Below are positions 1-8,623 of a stretch of 64,000 nucleotides of DNA, in pieces; the stretch's first letter is position 1, and each line of letters starts with the position of its first letter. Source of the stretch: CAVRAW01 sp963716135 (GTDB lineage Bacteria; Planctomycetota; Planctomycetia; Pirellulales; JADZDJ01); NCBI GenBank assembly GCA_963716135.1, contig OY970289.1:496001-560000 (forward strand). Reading direction: 5' to 3'. Below the pieces are notes generated by a model that did not search any database, had not been told where the DNA came from, and saw only the letters and a list, made by a program, of their open reading frames with translations. The translations under genes and the position numbers were made by a program.

Positions 1-58
1 TCGCGGTCACTAGAAGCAACAGGGCGAGCAATTGCCACTTTCGCCGAACAGCATCCAT
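1..58 (-). CDS. 5' end of an exported protein, cut by the window edge
   Basis: Only the first 19 codons are inside the window. They read MDAVRRKWQLLALLLLVTA, which is a positively charged N-terminus followed by a hydrophobic stretch, as expected for a signal peptide. A purine-rich GGAAA lies about 7 bases upstream of the ATG. The rest of the gene is off the left edge, so no function can be given. The call rests only on signal-peptide character and start context. Confidence 0.4.
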   Translation of the reverse strand, partial: MDAVRRKWQLLALLLLVTA

Positions 59-381
59 GCAGATTTCCGTGAAACGGCACATCGACAGATTCCTTTCTGT
101 CCGTGCAATGGAACGGGCCACCTCTTGGGGGGCGAAAACTATGGCAAAAACGTGGCTATTTCGCAAGACGTTCCTGCGCCTGTCCGCAATGCCAGCATCG
201 GCCGCCCGGGTCGGCGAATGAGCTTTGGAATGGCCCAGGAAACCTGCATTTTTGCCGATGAAATCCGTCAAACGCCGGTGAACATCCAGCGCCTTGCCAT
301 GCTTCGCAGTTTCGGCGAAGATCACTCCGAATGAGCCGGTGCTAACAGGTCCCTTCGCCGGCGATTCCACGGGAGCAAGGC
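59..381. other. Intergenic region between divergent genes
   Basis: This gap lies between a leftward exported protein and the rightward DUF47 gene, so it should hold promoters for both. Short reading frames cross it but none has a ribosome-binding site or recognisable product. I see no convincing PhoB box or other operator by eye. Confidence 0.4.
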
Positions 382-1011
382 ATGTTTTCCATCCAGAAAT
401 TCTTCGGCCACGATGCCAAGTTTTTCGATCTGCTGGAATCCAGCGCCGACGAAACGCGCGAACTGACTCGCCTCTTGATCGAGCTGCTGAAAGACCGCAC
501 CCATCCTCATCCGCTGCACGATTTCGCCCTGGCCCGCGACAAGGATAAATACATCACCGAGCAAATCAGCAAGGAGCTGGTGAACACGTTCGTGACGGGG
601 CTGGAGCGCGAAGACATCGAGACGCTTTCCTATGCGATGTACCGCATTTGCAAGTCGATCGAAAAATTCGCAGAGCGTTTTAGTCTGGCCCCGCAGCGAT
701 TGGCCGTCGTCGATTTCACGCGGCAGATCGAACTCATGCAGCGAGCCACCGATACGCTGGCGGAAATGGTCCGGCTGTTGCGGAAAATGCCGCCGATGGA
801 AACGGTCAAGGCGGCCAACGATCGCCTGCAGGGCATCGAAGGTGAAGCCGACGACGTGAGGCTCGACCTGCTGCGCGAAGTGTATGGCGGCAAATTCGAG
901 CCGCTGCAGGCCATGATGGTCCGCGATTTGTACGACCTCTTGGAGAAGGTGATCGACCGCTGTCGCGATTGCGGCAATCTGATCGCGCACATCGTGCTGA
1001 AAAACTCTTGA
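382..1011 (+). CDS. DUF47 / PhoU-like phosphate transport regulator
   Basis: The 209-residue product is all-helical in character and matches the DUF47 (PhoU-related) family in length and pattern, with an N-terminal MFSIQKFFG, a central acidic/arginine-rich helix bundle and a C-terminal segment ending in conserved Arg/Asp helices. Family members sit next to PiT-type transporters and are thought to modulate phosphate uptake in the cytoplasm. Here the PiT gene starts 17 bases downstream on the same strand, so the two almost certainly form an operon. The start has a GGGAGCAAGGC leader that can serve as ribosome-binding site. Confidence 0.88.
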   Translation: MFSIQKFFGHDAKFFDLLESSADETRELTRLLIELLKDRTHPHPLHDFALARDKDKYITEQISKELVNTFVTGLEREDIETLSYAMYRICKSIEKFAERFSLAPQRLAVVDFTRQIELMQRATDTLAEMVRLLRKMPPMETVKAANDRLQGIEGEADDVRLDLLREVYGGKFEPLQAMMVRDLYDLLEKVIDRCRDCGNLIAHIVLKNS

Positions 1012-1027
1012 CGCACCAGCCAAACTT

Positions 1028-2116
1028 ATGGTGTTGATTTTCGTCGTGATCCTGATCGCACTCGGGTTCGAGTACATCAACGGCTTTCACGACACGGCCA
1101 ATTCGATCGCCACGGTCGTCGCCACCAAGGTGCTCACGCCACGGCAGGCCGTCGTCATGGCCGCCTGCACCAATCTGATCGGGGCGCTGTGCGGCACGGC
1201 CGTGGCCACGACGATCGCATTGGGAATAATCGATCCGAGCGTCGCCACGCAAAAATCGCTGATGTGCCGCCTGTTGGCGGCCATCGTCTGGAATTTGGTC
1301 ACCTGGCGTGCGGGGCTGCCTAGCAGCTCCAGCCATGCGCTGATCGGCGGGTTGGTGGGGGCGGCGGTCGCCGCGGCCGGCAACTTCAGCGCGGTCATCT
1401 GGTCGCAGCCCGAGGGGCCACACTGGTACACCTACAAAGGCTTGCTTTGGAAAGTGATCGTGCCCATGATCGCTTCGCCGATTTCCGGGTTCTTGCTAGG
1501 CGTGTTCATCATGGCATTGCTGTATGCACTGCTGCGCAATTGGAAGCCGCGCACGGTGAACGCCGTTTTCGGCCGCGCTCAGATGTTCAGCGCCGCCGGC
1601 ATGGGATTGATGCACGGCACCAACGATGCGCAAAAGACGATGGGCATCATCGCGCTGGCGTTGGCGGCCGGCACCGCCAATGGACGCCTGGACAATTTGC
1701 CCTGGTGGCTTTCGTTCCTCCGCGTTGCAGCGCCCGAGCCGGGACAAACCCTGTCCATTGCCCTGTGGATCAAAGTAATGTGCGCGCTGGTGATGGCGGC
1801 GGGCACGGCGTCCGGCGGTTGGCGCATCATCCGCACGCTGGGGCACAAGATGGTCCACCTGCAGCCGGTCAATGGGTTCGCCGCGGAAACCAGTTCGGCC
1901 GCCATCATCGGCTTGTGTTCGCACTTCGGCATCCCGGTTTCAACCACGCACAATGTTTCGGCGGCCATCATGGGCGTCGGCGCCGCCAAGCGATTCAACG
2001 CGCTGAAGTGGACGATCGTCGAGCGAATGGTGTGGGCGTGGCTTTTGACAATTCCCGTCTGCGGCACGATCGCTTGGATCTTCATGCGCGTGCTTCAGCT
2101 CACCGGCCACGGCTGA
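1028..2116 (+). CDS. pit: PiT family inorganic phosphate transporter
   Basis: The 362-residue product is a polytopic membrane protein with the two PiT signatures: GFHDTANSIATVV near residue 19 and GTNDAQKTMGII near residue 198. These are the paired inverted-repeat motifs that bind metal-phosphate and cation. It should import phosphate across the inner membrane using a proton or sodium gradient. It is shorter than E. coli PitA (about 500 residues) and resembles the compact bacterial form paired with DUF47 proteins. It is the second gene of a two-gene operon. I give the generic symbol pit because a PitA/PitB assignment is not possible. Confidence 0.93.
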   Translation: MVLIFVVILIALGFEYINGFHDTANSIATVVATKVLTPRQAVVMAACTNLIGALCGTAVATTIALGIIDPSVATQKSLMCRLLAAIVWNLVTWRAGLPSSSSHALIGGLVGAAVAAAGNFSAVIWSQPEGPHWYTYKGLLWKVIVPMIASPISGFLLGVFIMALLYALLRNWKPRTVNAVFGRAQMFSAAGMGLMHGTNDAQKTMGIIALALAAGTANGRLDNLPWWLSFLRVAAPEPGQTLSIALWIKVMCALVMAAGTASGGWRIIRTLGHKMVHLQPVNGFAAETSSAAIIGLCSHFGIPVSTTHNVSAAIMGVGAAKRFNALKWTIVERMVWAWLLTIPVCGTIAWIFMRVLQLTGHG

Positions 2117-2292
2117 TCCCTGCATCTGCCCGCCGCGAGATGGCATCCCTTTCTCGAAAGCTGCAAACCGCTACACTATAAGAGTTTCCGTCCCAGCCAT
2201 CCGCGCGCATTCCAGGCCATCAAGAAGTGCTGCATGAGGACGGCATCGCAAGGCGCCGCAGGGAAGATCGAAGAGTTCCGTCGGCCAAACGC

Positions 2293-2913
2293 TCAGTAAC
2301 CGGCGTGAGCGGCGGCGTGCAGTTTGGCCTGTTCGTCTTCCGTGAGACCGGCGATTTTGCGCGGATGAAAATAGTGGTCGCGCGTGAGATGCGTCCAATA
2401 GGTCATCCCCTCGACGCCGGCTTCCGGCACGTCGATCGTCTTGAGCCAGATCCGAATTTCATCGGCATTCAGGCTGCGCAGCCATTTGCTGGGAGGGCGA
2501 CCGTGGCGGGCGAGGCGAGTTTCATCGGGAACGTGCGGCGGCGGTTCCACTTTCCCATCCGAATCGTCGTCCACCGGGCTTCGCTCGTCGGATCGCATAT
2601 CGGCCGGCACCAGGCTTTCGTCGAGATAGCCCGTCTTGCCGGTGTAATACTCGCCGGTGGTCTTGTTCATCGGCGTGGTGATGCCGGTGACTGTCCAGCG
2701 GCCGCCGCTGAAGTTTTCGCGCGCGTACCAACGCCACGTGTTGTTTTCGGCCATCGTCCAATGCTCGGGCGGATCGGTTGTCGACGTGCCGGCATCCGTG
2801 TCGGCCGACCGCATTGCCGCGGCGGCCAATCTGTCGAGGACATTGAAGTTCAGCTTTTCTGCCAGGCCGAAGAGGCCAAAGCTGACCCAGAACATGAATC
2901 GTCGGCGCTTCAT
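2293..2913 (-). CDS. Conserved hypothetical exported or membrane-anchored protein
   Basis: The 206-residue product begins MKRRRFMFWVSFGLFGLAE, a basic stretch followed by a hydrophobic segment (signal peptide or anchor). The frame stays open upstream to 3069, but that extension has no signal character, so I place the start at the ATG at 2913. The C-terminal half (about 130-206) is rich in Trp and His and contains KWLRSLNADEIRIWL and TYWTHLTRDHYF; it looks like a compact conserved domain, similar to ones I remember in other planctomycetes. The middle is acidic and proline-rich. The function is unknown. It converges on the PiT operon. Confidence 0.7.
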   Translation of the reverse strand: MKRRRFMFWVSFGLFGLAEKLNFNVLDRLAAAAMRSADTDAGTSTTDPPEHWTMAENNTWRWYARENFSGGRWTVTGITTPMNKTTGEYYTGKTGYLDESLVPADMRSDERSPVDDDSDGKVEPPPHVPDETRLARHGRPPSKWLRSLNADEIRIWLKTIDVPEAGVEGMTYWTHLTRDHYFHPRKIAGLTEDEQAKLHAAAHAGY

Positions 2914-3069
2914 AAGATGACTCGCATGGATGCTACGGGCGGGGACGTTGCCGCGACGAAAAGCGGCCGGACCGCTTGGTACATGCCTCCATGCTGCCGC
3001 CGGACACTCTATAACTATAGTTCGCAAGTGACTCACAAGGTGGTGGGCTGACGGCCTATGAAACCGCAA

Positions 3070-3690
3070 TTATATTGCGGAGATGCTTCGCGCGGCGCGG
3101 TGATCGATTGAGCGCGGCTTAGAAATCGAAGCGGTCGGCGGGTGTATTAGCGCTGCAGAAGCGGACGCATTTTAACGATTGGCTTCTTTTTCGAATCGAC
3201 GTAAACTACAATCTGGCCAGCGGTTCGGAGGGCAAGCGAATGGCTGGCGGCCACACTGGATATGAAATCTAAGCCGTCCGCTTGCGTCAGCCGGTGTTCC
3301 TGGAAAGGCGATTCGTTTCGCTGGCGTTCTCCGAAAGTCCGCAGAAGGGCGCCCGTTTTTCTGTCGGGTGGCTGTACGAACAAAGACCGCTGCCCCGCTT
3401 TAAACTACGAAGTTTCTAAGTGCCTGACTCTTGGACAATTCGAGACCAGTAGCCCGCCAACGGTCGATAAGATAACTGGACAAGTATCAGCAATAATGGT
3501 ATTTCCCCTAGCGCTGGGAGCCTCCTGATAAGCATTATCAACAACTGGATCGATGTCAGTGGATCCGTGGCTCGATTGAACACTGTAATCCCTTACCGAT
3601 TGGCGGCGGCCAGAATGGACCTCGGCCATCGGTTTGCTGATCAAAGGAGTGAGCGTACAGTTTCAGGCCCTAATTTGCTGGAGGAGTACC
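3070..3690. other. Gene-poor stretch at the left side of an integration scar
   Basis: No reading frame here has coding character. It contains the truncated tRNA-Ser copy at 3191-3264. The rest (3265-3690) is unremarkable and probably decayed element DNA. Confidence 0.5.
3191..3264 (+). repeat. Duplicated promoter and 5' half of tRNA-Ser (attL-like)
   Basis: Bases 3227-3264 match the acceptor arm, D arm and anticodon stem/loop of the intact tRNA-Ser at 4587-4624 with only a few substitutions. The similarity continues about 35 bases upstream (GTAAACTA-AATC and TTCGGAGGG are shared). The match stops abruptly just after the anticodon loop, and there is no 3' half, so this is not a functional tRNA. 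Its position in direct orientation 1.36 kb upstream of the intact gene, with an integrase relic between, suggests the original 5' half left behind when an element integrated in the anticodon-loop region. Confidence 0.7.
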
Positions 3691-3984
3691 ATGCAAGGAT
3701 GCATCCACCAGTCCGATCTGGCTCTCGGGAGCCACACCCATTTCGATGAGTGTCCCGCGGCATTGGCCATCACAAGACTTGTTCGGGAAACGAGAGGGCA
3801 GAAGCCCGATCAAGTGTTTCCAACCCCGCTGGGCATTTTCGCCCATTACCAGGATAAGCTGGTTCGCTTTCGCGCACCGCTGGAAGTGATCCAACACATC
3901 AACCAGTGGGATCGCTATGAGGAATGTGCGCCAAGGACCTTTGAGTTCGATCCCGTTCCGTGGGAAGTGGCGTACAACGCATAA
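3691..3984 (+). CDS. Hypothetical protein inside the integration scar
   Basis: The 97-residue frame has a strong ribosome-binding site, GGAGGAG, six bases before the ATG at 3691, which is why I choose this start over an in-frame ATG at 3634. The product is soluble and mixed in character, with PTPLGIFAHYQDKLVRF and an acidic C-terminus; I recognise no family. It lies between the tRNA-Ser half copy and the integrase relic, so it may be a cargo remnant of the element. Confidence 0.45.
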   Translation: MQGCIHQSDLALGSHTHFDECPAALAITRLVRETRGQKPDQVFPTPLGIFAHYQDKLVRFRAPLEVIQHINQWDRYEECAPRTFEFDPVPWEVAYNA

Positions 3985-4011
3985 TTCTAGTCGCTATGAG
4001 CACGTTGCCGC

Positions 4012-4102
4012 TGCATGGCACGCAATGCAGCGTGAGGCGACGTAAAGCAAGGCGGCGCGCAACGATGCAAGGCAGCGCGATGCATTGCGTAGCGTAGCCA
4101 AG
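4012..4102. repeat. Imperfect inverted repeat built from GCAATGCAGCG-like units
   Basis: The left part contains GCACGCAATGCAGCG and the right part contains the near complement GATGCATTGCGTAGCG, with related words such as GCAAGGC and GCAACGATGCAAG between. It can fold into a degenerate hairpin. It lies in non-coding DNA upstream of the integrase relic and may be an element end or a decayed repeat. Confidence 0.4.
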
Positions 4103-4207
4103 GGCCGTCATCCTCGAGCCCAGATGCCCGCTATATTTATTTCTGCGATTGCAGCTTCTCCTACGCGACCGTTGTGGCTGAGTTGACGCTCACGTTTTTG
4201 CGCGGGT

Positions 4208-4576
4208 GATCAATATTCGGGGCAGCTCAAGGCATGGCGACGTTTTTTCAACCAACGTCCGCTTCAATGCAATCGGTTAAAGCGAGCTGGCCTGCCTGAA
4301 ATTCGCTGCCACGATCTGCGGCACGCGTCGGCCACGCTGCTGCTGTCCCAAGGCGTGCATCCGAAGATCGTGCAGGAACGGATTGGCCATTCGCAGATCA
4401 GCGTGGCGATGGACACTTATAGCCACGTGCTGCCGACGATGCGGCGGGAAGCGGCTGACAGGATGAATGCGATCCTGGCGGCGAGGCGGCCGTCGCAGCA
4501 GTGGTCTGATTGCAGTACGGTTGCTGTATTGGGCCGTGTGGATTGCTCCGTCGAAAGCTGTAAACTAAAATCCTGA
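4208..4576 (+). pseudogene. C-terminal relic of a tyrosine recombinase (phage-type integrase)
   Basis: The frame encodes the catalytic C-terminal part of a tyrosine recombinase: HDLRHASATLLLSQGV (box with the HxxR residues), then ERIGHSQISVAMDTYSHV with the conserved His and nucleophile Tyr. The N-terminal core-binding domain and the first catalytic Arg are missing; upstream the similarity fades within about 20 codons and there is no start. The relic ends 10 bases before the tRNA-Ser gene, a common position for an integrase beside its attachment site. It cannot be active alone. Confidence 0.85.
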
Positions 4577-4586
4577 AAGCCTTTTC

Positions 4587-4668
4587 GGAGGGTAAGCGAA
4601 TGGTTAGCGGCCACACTGGAAATGTGGTGCCGGGAAACCGGTTGCGGGTTCGAGTCCCGTGCCCTCCG
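4587..4668 (+). tRNA. tRNA-Ser (anticodon GGA)
   Basis: The gene folds as a type II tRNA: acceptor GGAGGGT pairs with GCCCTCC, anticodon stem CCACA/TGTGG encloses the loop CTGGAAA with anticodon GGA, followed by a long variable arm (CCGG-GAAA-CCGG) and a T arm GCGGG-TTCGAGT-CCCGT. The discriminator is G, as in serine tRNAs. CCA is not encoded. The AT-rich GTAAACTAAAATC about 15-27 bases upstream is duplicated at 3201 and probably contains the -10 region. Confidence 0.93.
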
Positions 4669-4754
4669 CTTTGTAAGTTGTTTCGCGGCCAGTCATTGCA
4701 ACACTCACTTGCGTTTTCCTTTGTGTTCCACGTCACGTTGCTTGTCACGTTTCA

Positions 4755-5402
4755 CTACGTTTTTGCAGAGTCTTCTGGCCTATCTCGCTTCTCAATTTGC
4801 TCTCGCTTCGATTGCGGCAATTCTCCGTACAGCGCCTCAATGCTCTTAGGCTGTGTAATCATCGCATCTGCAATGATATTAATTAGCACGCACAACTGCA
4901 CTGCGGTTTCCGGTTTGTCACGCAGGTCAATCTGCCCTGGATGCACCGCCTCGTTGCCCACCACGCGCACTATATCCAAACTTTGCTGAATTCTCACATT
5001 GAGCCCCTTCCTTACGAGCGCCGCGATATCCGCGTTGATGTTTTCGCCAGGCTCCCCAAGCTCCTTGCACAATTTCTGGAGGCACAAGCGAAGCAGGGCG
5101 CACGCCCCACGAGCCGATCGTGAAATAATACTTCTCGCTTCGTTATAATCCCCCTTAATCTCTTCCGTTAGGTCCGGGTTTGGCAGCGGTACATTACTCG
5201 CGTCTGGAAATACCATCAAACCGTCGTTCCAAATAGAGACACCTTTGCAGTGTGTACAAATGCATGCGTGTTTACCGCTTAGCTGGTGCCAATTCCTGTC
5301 AAGGTAATGTAACGTGTACCATCGCTGATCCGAGTATGCGTTGCATATTGGACAATGAAATGCCGGTTGCTGAAATGCAGGCACCGTAAATGGCTGCAGC
5401 AT
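4755..5402 (-). CDS. DUF4145 domain protein with N-terminal zinc-ribbon-like cysteines
   Basis: The 215-residue product has a DUF4145-type helical core (about 85-185) with ARSIISRSARGACALLRLCL and VRVVGNEAVHPGQI, the usual family signatures. The N-terminal part carries CPIC (17-20) and a second CTHC pair (near 49-52), which probably bind zinc. DUF4145 proteins are often found in mobile and defence-associated regions; the molecular role is not established. GAGGT upstream of the ATG supports the start. The gene lies between tRNA-Ser and a second integrase relic, so it is likely cargo of an integrated element. Confidence 0.8.
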   Translation of the reverse strand: MLQPFTVPAFQQPAFHCPICNAYSDQRWYTLHYLDRNWHQLSGKHACICTHCKGVSIWNDGLMVFPDASNVPLPNPDLTEEIKGDYNEARSIISRSARGACALLRLCLQKLCKELGEPGENINADIAALVRKGLNVRIQQSLDIVRVVGNEAVHPGQIDLRDKPETAVQLCVLINIIADAMITQPKSIEALYGELPQSKREQIEKRDRPEDSAKT

Positions 5403-5448
5403 AATGTTACCTCAGCACAAGTACATCACCTTATTGCGCAGCTGTCAA

Positions 5449-5757
5449 TCAGACCGTCGCCTCAACCGCCCGATTCTCCCACAGTTCCTTTCCAATATCA
5501 TCCGCGTCCAGTTCCACGTAATAGCTCAAGGTCGTCTCGACGCTCGCGTGTCGGATTAAGACCATCAGCACAGCTGGCTTCAGTTGCTTTGCCCACCGCG
5601 TCCGAAACGACCGACGCAAATCATGCGCACTGGCAAATTTTTCCGCTTGCTTATTAACAACGACGCCCGCTCGCTTGCCAATTTTGGTGACGATCCGCCC
5701 CGCCCGCCGGCAAGTTAGCTGCCAGCCCGTCCATTGCCCATTAACTTTTACTTCAAC
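5449..5757 (-). pseudogene. C-terminal relic of a second tyrosine recombinase
   Basis: The minus strand reads about 100 codons ending in a tyrosine-recombinase catalytic region: AHDLRRSFRTRWAKQL followed by LIRHASVETTLSYYVEL, with the HxxR box, the second His (here in IRHAS) and the Tyr in SYYVEL. A stop codon lies in frame immediately upstream, so the N-terminal two thirds are missing. It differs clearly from the relic at 4208-4576, so two separate integration events are likely. The downstream flank is the DUF4145 gene. Confidence 0.8.
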
Positions 5758-5779
5758 TCAGAGTGTAGAGGCGGCTGGG

Positions 5780-6346
5780 CTACGGCAGTGATCGGCGTTT
5801 TTTGTTGTTGGTGGTTTGGCCGAGCGACTTCAATCGGCGGCGTGCCGAGATTGCAACTCCGCCCTGCAAGAGGTCGCGTTTGATTGCCAGCCGCCAGCAG
5901 GCGGCCGCCTTCTTGCGGTTTCCATGCTCTGCGAACAAATCGCCCAGCACGAGGCAGAGCGTGGGAAGACTTTCGAATTTCAGCGCCATGCTGCTCAAAG
6001 CTCGGATCGCATCGTCGCGAAAGCCGAGCTTGTGAAATACGAAGGCCGTGTGAAGTTCTTCGGCGATGGGCTGGTTCTCGCCTTCAAAGGTGGCCTCCAA
6101 AATCTCGGAACATGCTTCGAAATGCTTCAGGCCGGCTTCGCATTGGGCGAGCATTATTTTCGCGCGGGGTCCACGATCGGAACGCCGAGAAAGAACCTTG
6201 AAGACCACCGCAGCTTCTTTCAGCCGCCCGGCGCTAAACAGCGAGTCGCCCAAGGCGAACGCCCGGGCGTAGTTCAGGCTTAGCTTTTGATCGCCAAGCC
6301 GGAAGGAATATAAAGTTTCCCGCCGATTGTTTGACAACTTAGGCAT
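5780..6346 (-). CDS. TPR-like helical repeat protein
   Basis: The 188-residue product consists of helix-turn-helix repeats with TPR spacing: ALGDSLFSAGRLKEAAVVF, then an AQCEAGLKHFEAC unit, then VLGDLFAEHGNRKKAAACWRLAI, which has the small/large residue pattern of a TPR. There is no signal peptide. It probably acts as a protein-protein interaction scaffold; partners are unknown. It lies just outside the integration scar and is transcribed leftward. Confidence 0.7.
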   Translation of the reverse strand: MPKLSNNRRETLYSFRLGDQKLSLNYARAFALGDSLFSAGRLKEAAVVFKVLSRRSDRGPRAKIMLAQCEAGLKHFEACSEILEATFEGENQPIAEELHTAFVFHKLGFRDDAIRALSSMALKFESLPTLCLVLGDLFAEHGNRKKAAACWRLAIKRDLLQGGVAISARRRLKSLGQTTNNKKRRSLP

Positions 6347-6550
6347 AGATGTGCCGCACCCTGGCCAAAGAATTAGGAGATTCCCTTATGATCGTTTACT
6401 CGCGACCCACTTTCAACCAGTGGGATATTTCCCACTCCGGCGATCCGTTCAGAAGCTGCTCGCATGTGCGCAATGGTTGCGCCCTCGATCACTGAGGAGA
6501 GATGGTCTGTCGGACGACGATTCGCTCCGACGGACGAGAATTCGTTCCGG

Positions 6551-7297
6551 CTACTGCCGCGTTTGAGATCGCGCACCGCGGAGAATTTTTGGCCCGGCTG
6601 CGAACGTCAGAACTCCCAAACCCAACAGCAAAACCGAAGAGGGTTCAGGCACCGGGGTTGCATAGAGAAACCCGGAGTAGGTATCCGACTGGGCGCTATA
6701 CGAATCCGTGGTGAAGAACGGGGTATCTCCGAACGTCCCGTCGAAATCGACGTCAACCGAGTTGAGGTTAACGGCGATGCTGGGGAAGTACGGCGCCAAA
6801 TCGCCGCCGGTGGTTTTGAAAAGGAATTGGAAATTCTGCGCACCGTCGCTATTGGCGGCAGCAGTCGCGCCCGGAAAACCAAACTGACAAATCGTGCCGG
6901 TTAAGAGCGTGCCGCTGCCTTTGGGAGTGTAGAATTCGGTTGCGTCGCCGGTGATGGTCAGCGTGCCGTTGAGCGGAGCACCGGTTGCCGGATCAATGCT
7001 CAAGGCGATGCTTAGAGTGGACTGGCTGCCGATGTCGTAGATGGGATCCGTGAAATTATTCATCACGGCAACTCCCGGATACTGGCTGGAGACCGAGAAG
7101 TTTCCTGCGCCGTCGTAACCGACGTCGAGAAGCCAGTTGCAGATGACCATATTGGTGGAAGACTGCAAACTGCCGGGTTCGTCAGGAAAATCTGAAACCC
7201 ATGCGGCTTGGGCAGCGCCCGCCGTGGCCAACATCAAAATCAAGCTCGCCAGCCAGAAGCCAAAGCGAGAACGGCTGACGTTTCGGGTGCGATTCAC
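6551..7297 (-). CDS. Exported PEP-CTERM sorting-signal protein
   Basis: The product has an N-terminal signal peptide (hydrophobic stretch FWLASLILMLATAGAAQA) and a C-terminal sorting signal: VPEPSSVLLLGLGVL followed by Arg-rich GARSQTRQ. That tripartite tail (PEP motif, membrane helix, basic end) is recognised by exosortases in known systems. The middle is a beta-rich domain of about 190 residues with no family I recognise. I choose the GTG at 7297 because GAGGGAG precedes it at good spacing and the signal peptide then starts immediately; the frame is open to 7351. No exosortase gene is in this window. Confidence 0.8.
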   Translation of the reverse strand: MNRTRNVSRSRFGFWLASLILMLATAGAAQAAWVSDFPDEPGSLQSSTNMVICNWLLDVGYDGAGNFSVSSQYPGVAVMNNFTDPIYDIGSQSTLSIALSIDPATGAPLNGTLTITGDATEFYTPKGSGTLLTGTICQFGFPGATAAANSDGAQNFQFLFKTTGGDLAPYFPSIAVNLNSVDVDFDGTFGDTPFFTTDSYSAQSDTYSGFLYATPVPEPSSVLLLGLGVLTFAAGPKILRGARSQTRQ

Positions 7298-7548
7298 GAA
7301 CACTCCCTCACGCAACGTTTCCACGCGAACGAATACGCTCGACTCCTTCAAGGTACACGCGTGGCAGCCCGGGGGGATTGGATTGCCCCTAAGGCTCGTC
7401 GTTTCGTAGAAATCCTACTCTCCGGAGATTCATCATGATATCAAAGGAGTAGGTCGGCACAAGCAATTTTCGGGAAAACTTCGGCGTTTTCCATCCATCC
7501 GACGGGTTGAATTTGGGGGGTTAGGGCCGGGTTTCGACGCCGCCGCCC

Positions 7549-8565
7549 TTAGAGCTCTGAAAGCCTGCTGATGACGTCGGTTCTGCTGGGCATTGCCGGA
7601 GCCGTGCCCTGCTTAAGCGTCGAAAGGCCGGCGACGACCGTGGCGTATCGAACCGCTTTGCGGAACTCACCTGGAAAATAGAGAATCCCCGCGGCCAGTC
7701 CGCCGGTAAAGGCGTCTCCGGCGCCGGTGGTATCGAGGGGGGTCAGGGATAGCGCCGGGACGCGATAAAACTTGTGCGAATCGGAAATGCGCCGCGCACC
7801 GTGATGATTCGGATCACGCTCCTCTTGATGCGATACAAAACAGCCCTGACGGCCCAAGGTGAGGACAACCGTGGGCACTTCGCACTTTCGGCAGAGCGCA
7901 TGGAGTTCCTCGTCGCTGCGTTGCCAATAGTTCTCACCCAGATCGACGCCGAATAGTTTTTGCAGCAGAAATGCGAACTCGGTTTCGTTCGGGGTCACGA
8001 TGTCCGCCTGCTTGAGCATTTCGATCGAAAGGCCGTGGTTAATCGGGGCGGGATTAAGAATCGTCGTCACTCCATGCGCGCGGGCGGCGCTGGTTGCGTA
8101 GCCAACGGCTTCCAGCGAGCATTCAAGCTGCGAAATCAGAATCGACGCCCCGGTGATTTCCTTTTCATGTTCCTTGATATGAGCAACCGAAAGGTGCTCG
8201 TTTGCTCCGAGGGCGACCACGATCAAGTTTTCAGCGGCTGGATTCACCACGATCGAGGCCGCGCCTGTTGGGCAGTCTTTTCTAATTTCGAAGGCCGTGT
8301 GCAAGCCTTCCGCCTTGGAAAAATCAGAGACAGCTCGGGCAAAGACATCGTCTCCGACCGCGCCGATGAAAAGAGTGGGAATTTCCTGTCGATGGCAAGC
8401 AACCGCCTGATTAAATCCTTTGCCTCCGGCGCCGGTGCGAAAGGCGCCGATGCGAGTTTCGCCTGGCGCGGGAAAGGCCGAGGTCGAAAACGCCAGATCC
8501 TGCACGAAACTTCCTACCACCGCGACCTGAGGCGACCGGTCGTCGAGTTGTTCTTGACCAGGCAT
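7549..8565 (-). CDS. PfkB-family carbohydrate kinase, ribokinase-like
   Basis: The 338-residue product carries the two PfkB signatures: GAGGKGFNQAVAC near residue 46 and DTTGAGDAFTGGLAAG near residue 278, the latter holding the catalytic base Asp and anion-hole glycines. NPAPI in the middle is typical of ribokinase-type members. It should phosphorylate a sugar such as ribose with ATP in the cytoplasm; the exact substrate cannot be fixed. An insert of about 25 residues (CFVSHQEERDPNHHG region) lies before the ATP site. GGAGA upstream of the ATG supports the start. It is followed 58 bases downstream of its stop by a TPR membrane protein on the same strand. Confidence 0.88.
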   Translation of the reverse strand: MPGQEQLDDRSPQVAVVGSFVQDLAFSTSAFPAPGETRIGAFRTGAGGKGFNQAVACHRQEIPTLFIGAVGDDVFARAVSDFSKAEGLHTAFEIRKDCPTGAASIVVNPAAENLIVVALGANEHLSVAHIKEHEKEITGASILISQLECSLEAVGYATSAARAHGVTTILNPAPINHGLSIEMLKQADIVTPNETEFAFLLQKLFGVDLGENYWQRSDEELHALCRKCEVPTVVLTLGRQGCFVSHQEERDPNHHGARRISDSHKFYRVPALSLTPLDTTGAGDAFTGGLAAGILYFPGEFRKAVRYATVVAGLSTLKQGTAPAMPSRTDVISRLSEL

Positions 8566-8623
8566 CAGATAATCTCCGTATCCATTTTCTTGGCTTTGCC
8601 ATCCTTATTTGAGAAACGATAGT

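Noticed and set aside
32..548. Short plus-strand frames at the left end
   Set aside because: No ribosome-binding site, no family resemblance, and they overlap the DUF47 gene.
3191..3264. A second functional tRNA-Ser gene
   Set aside because: The match ends after the anticodon loop; no variable arm, T arm or acceptor 3' strand follows.
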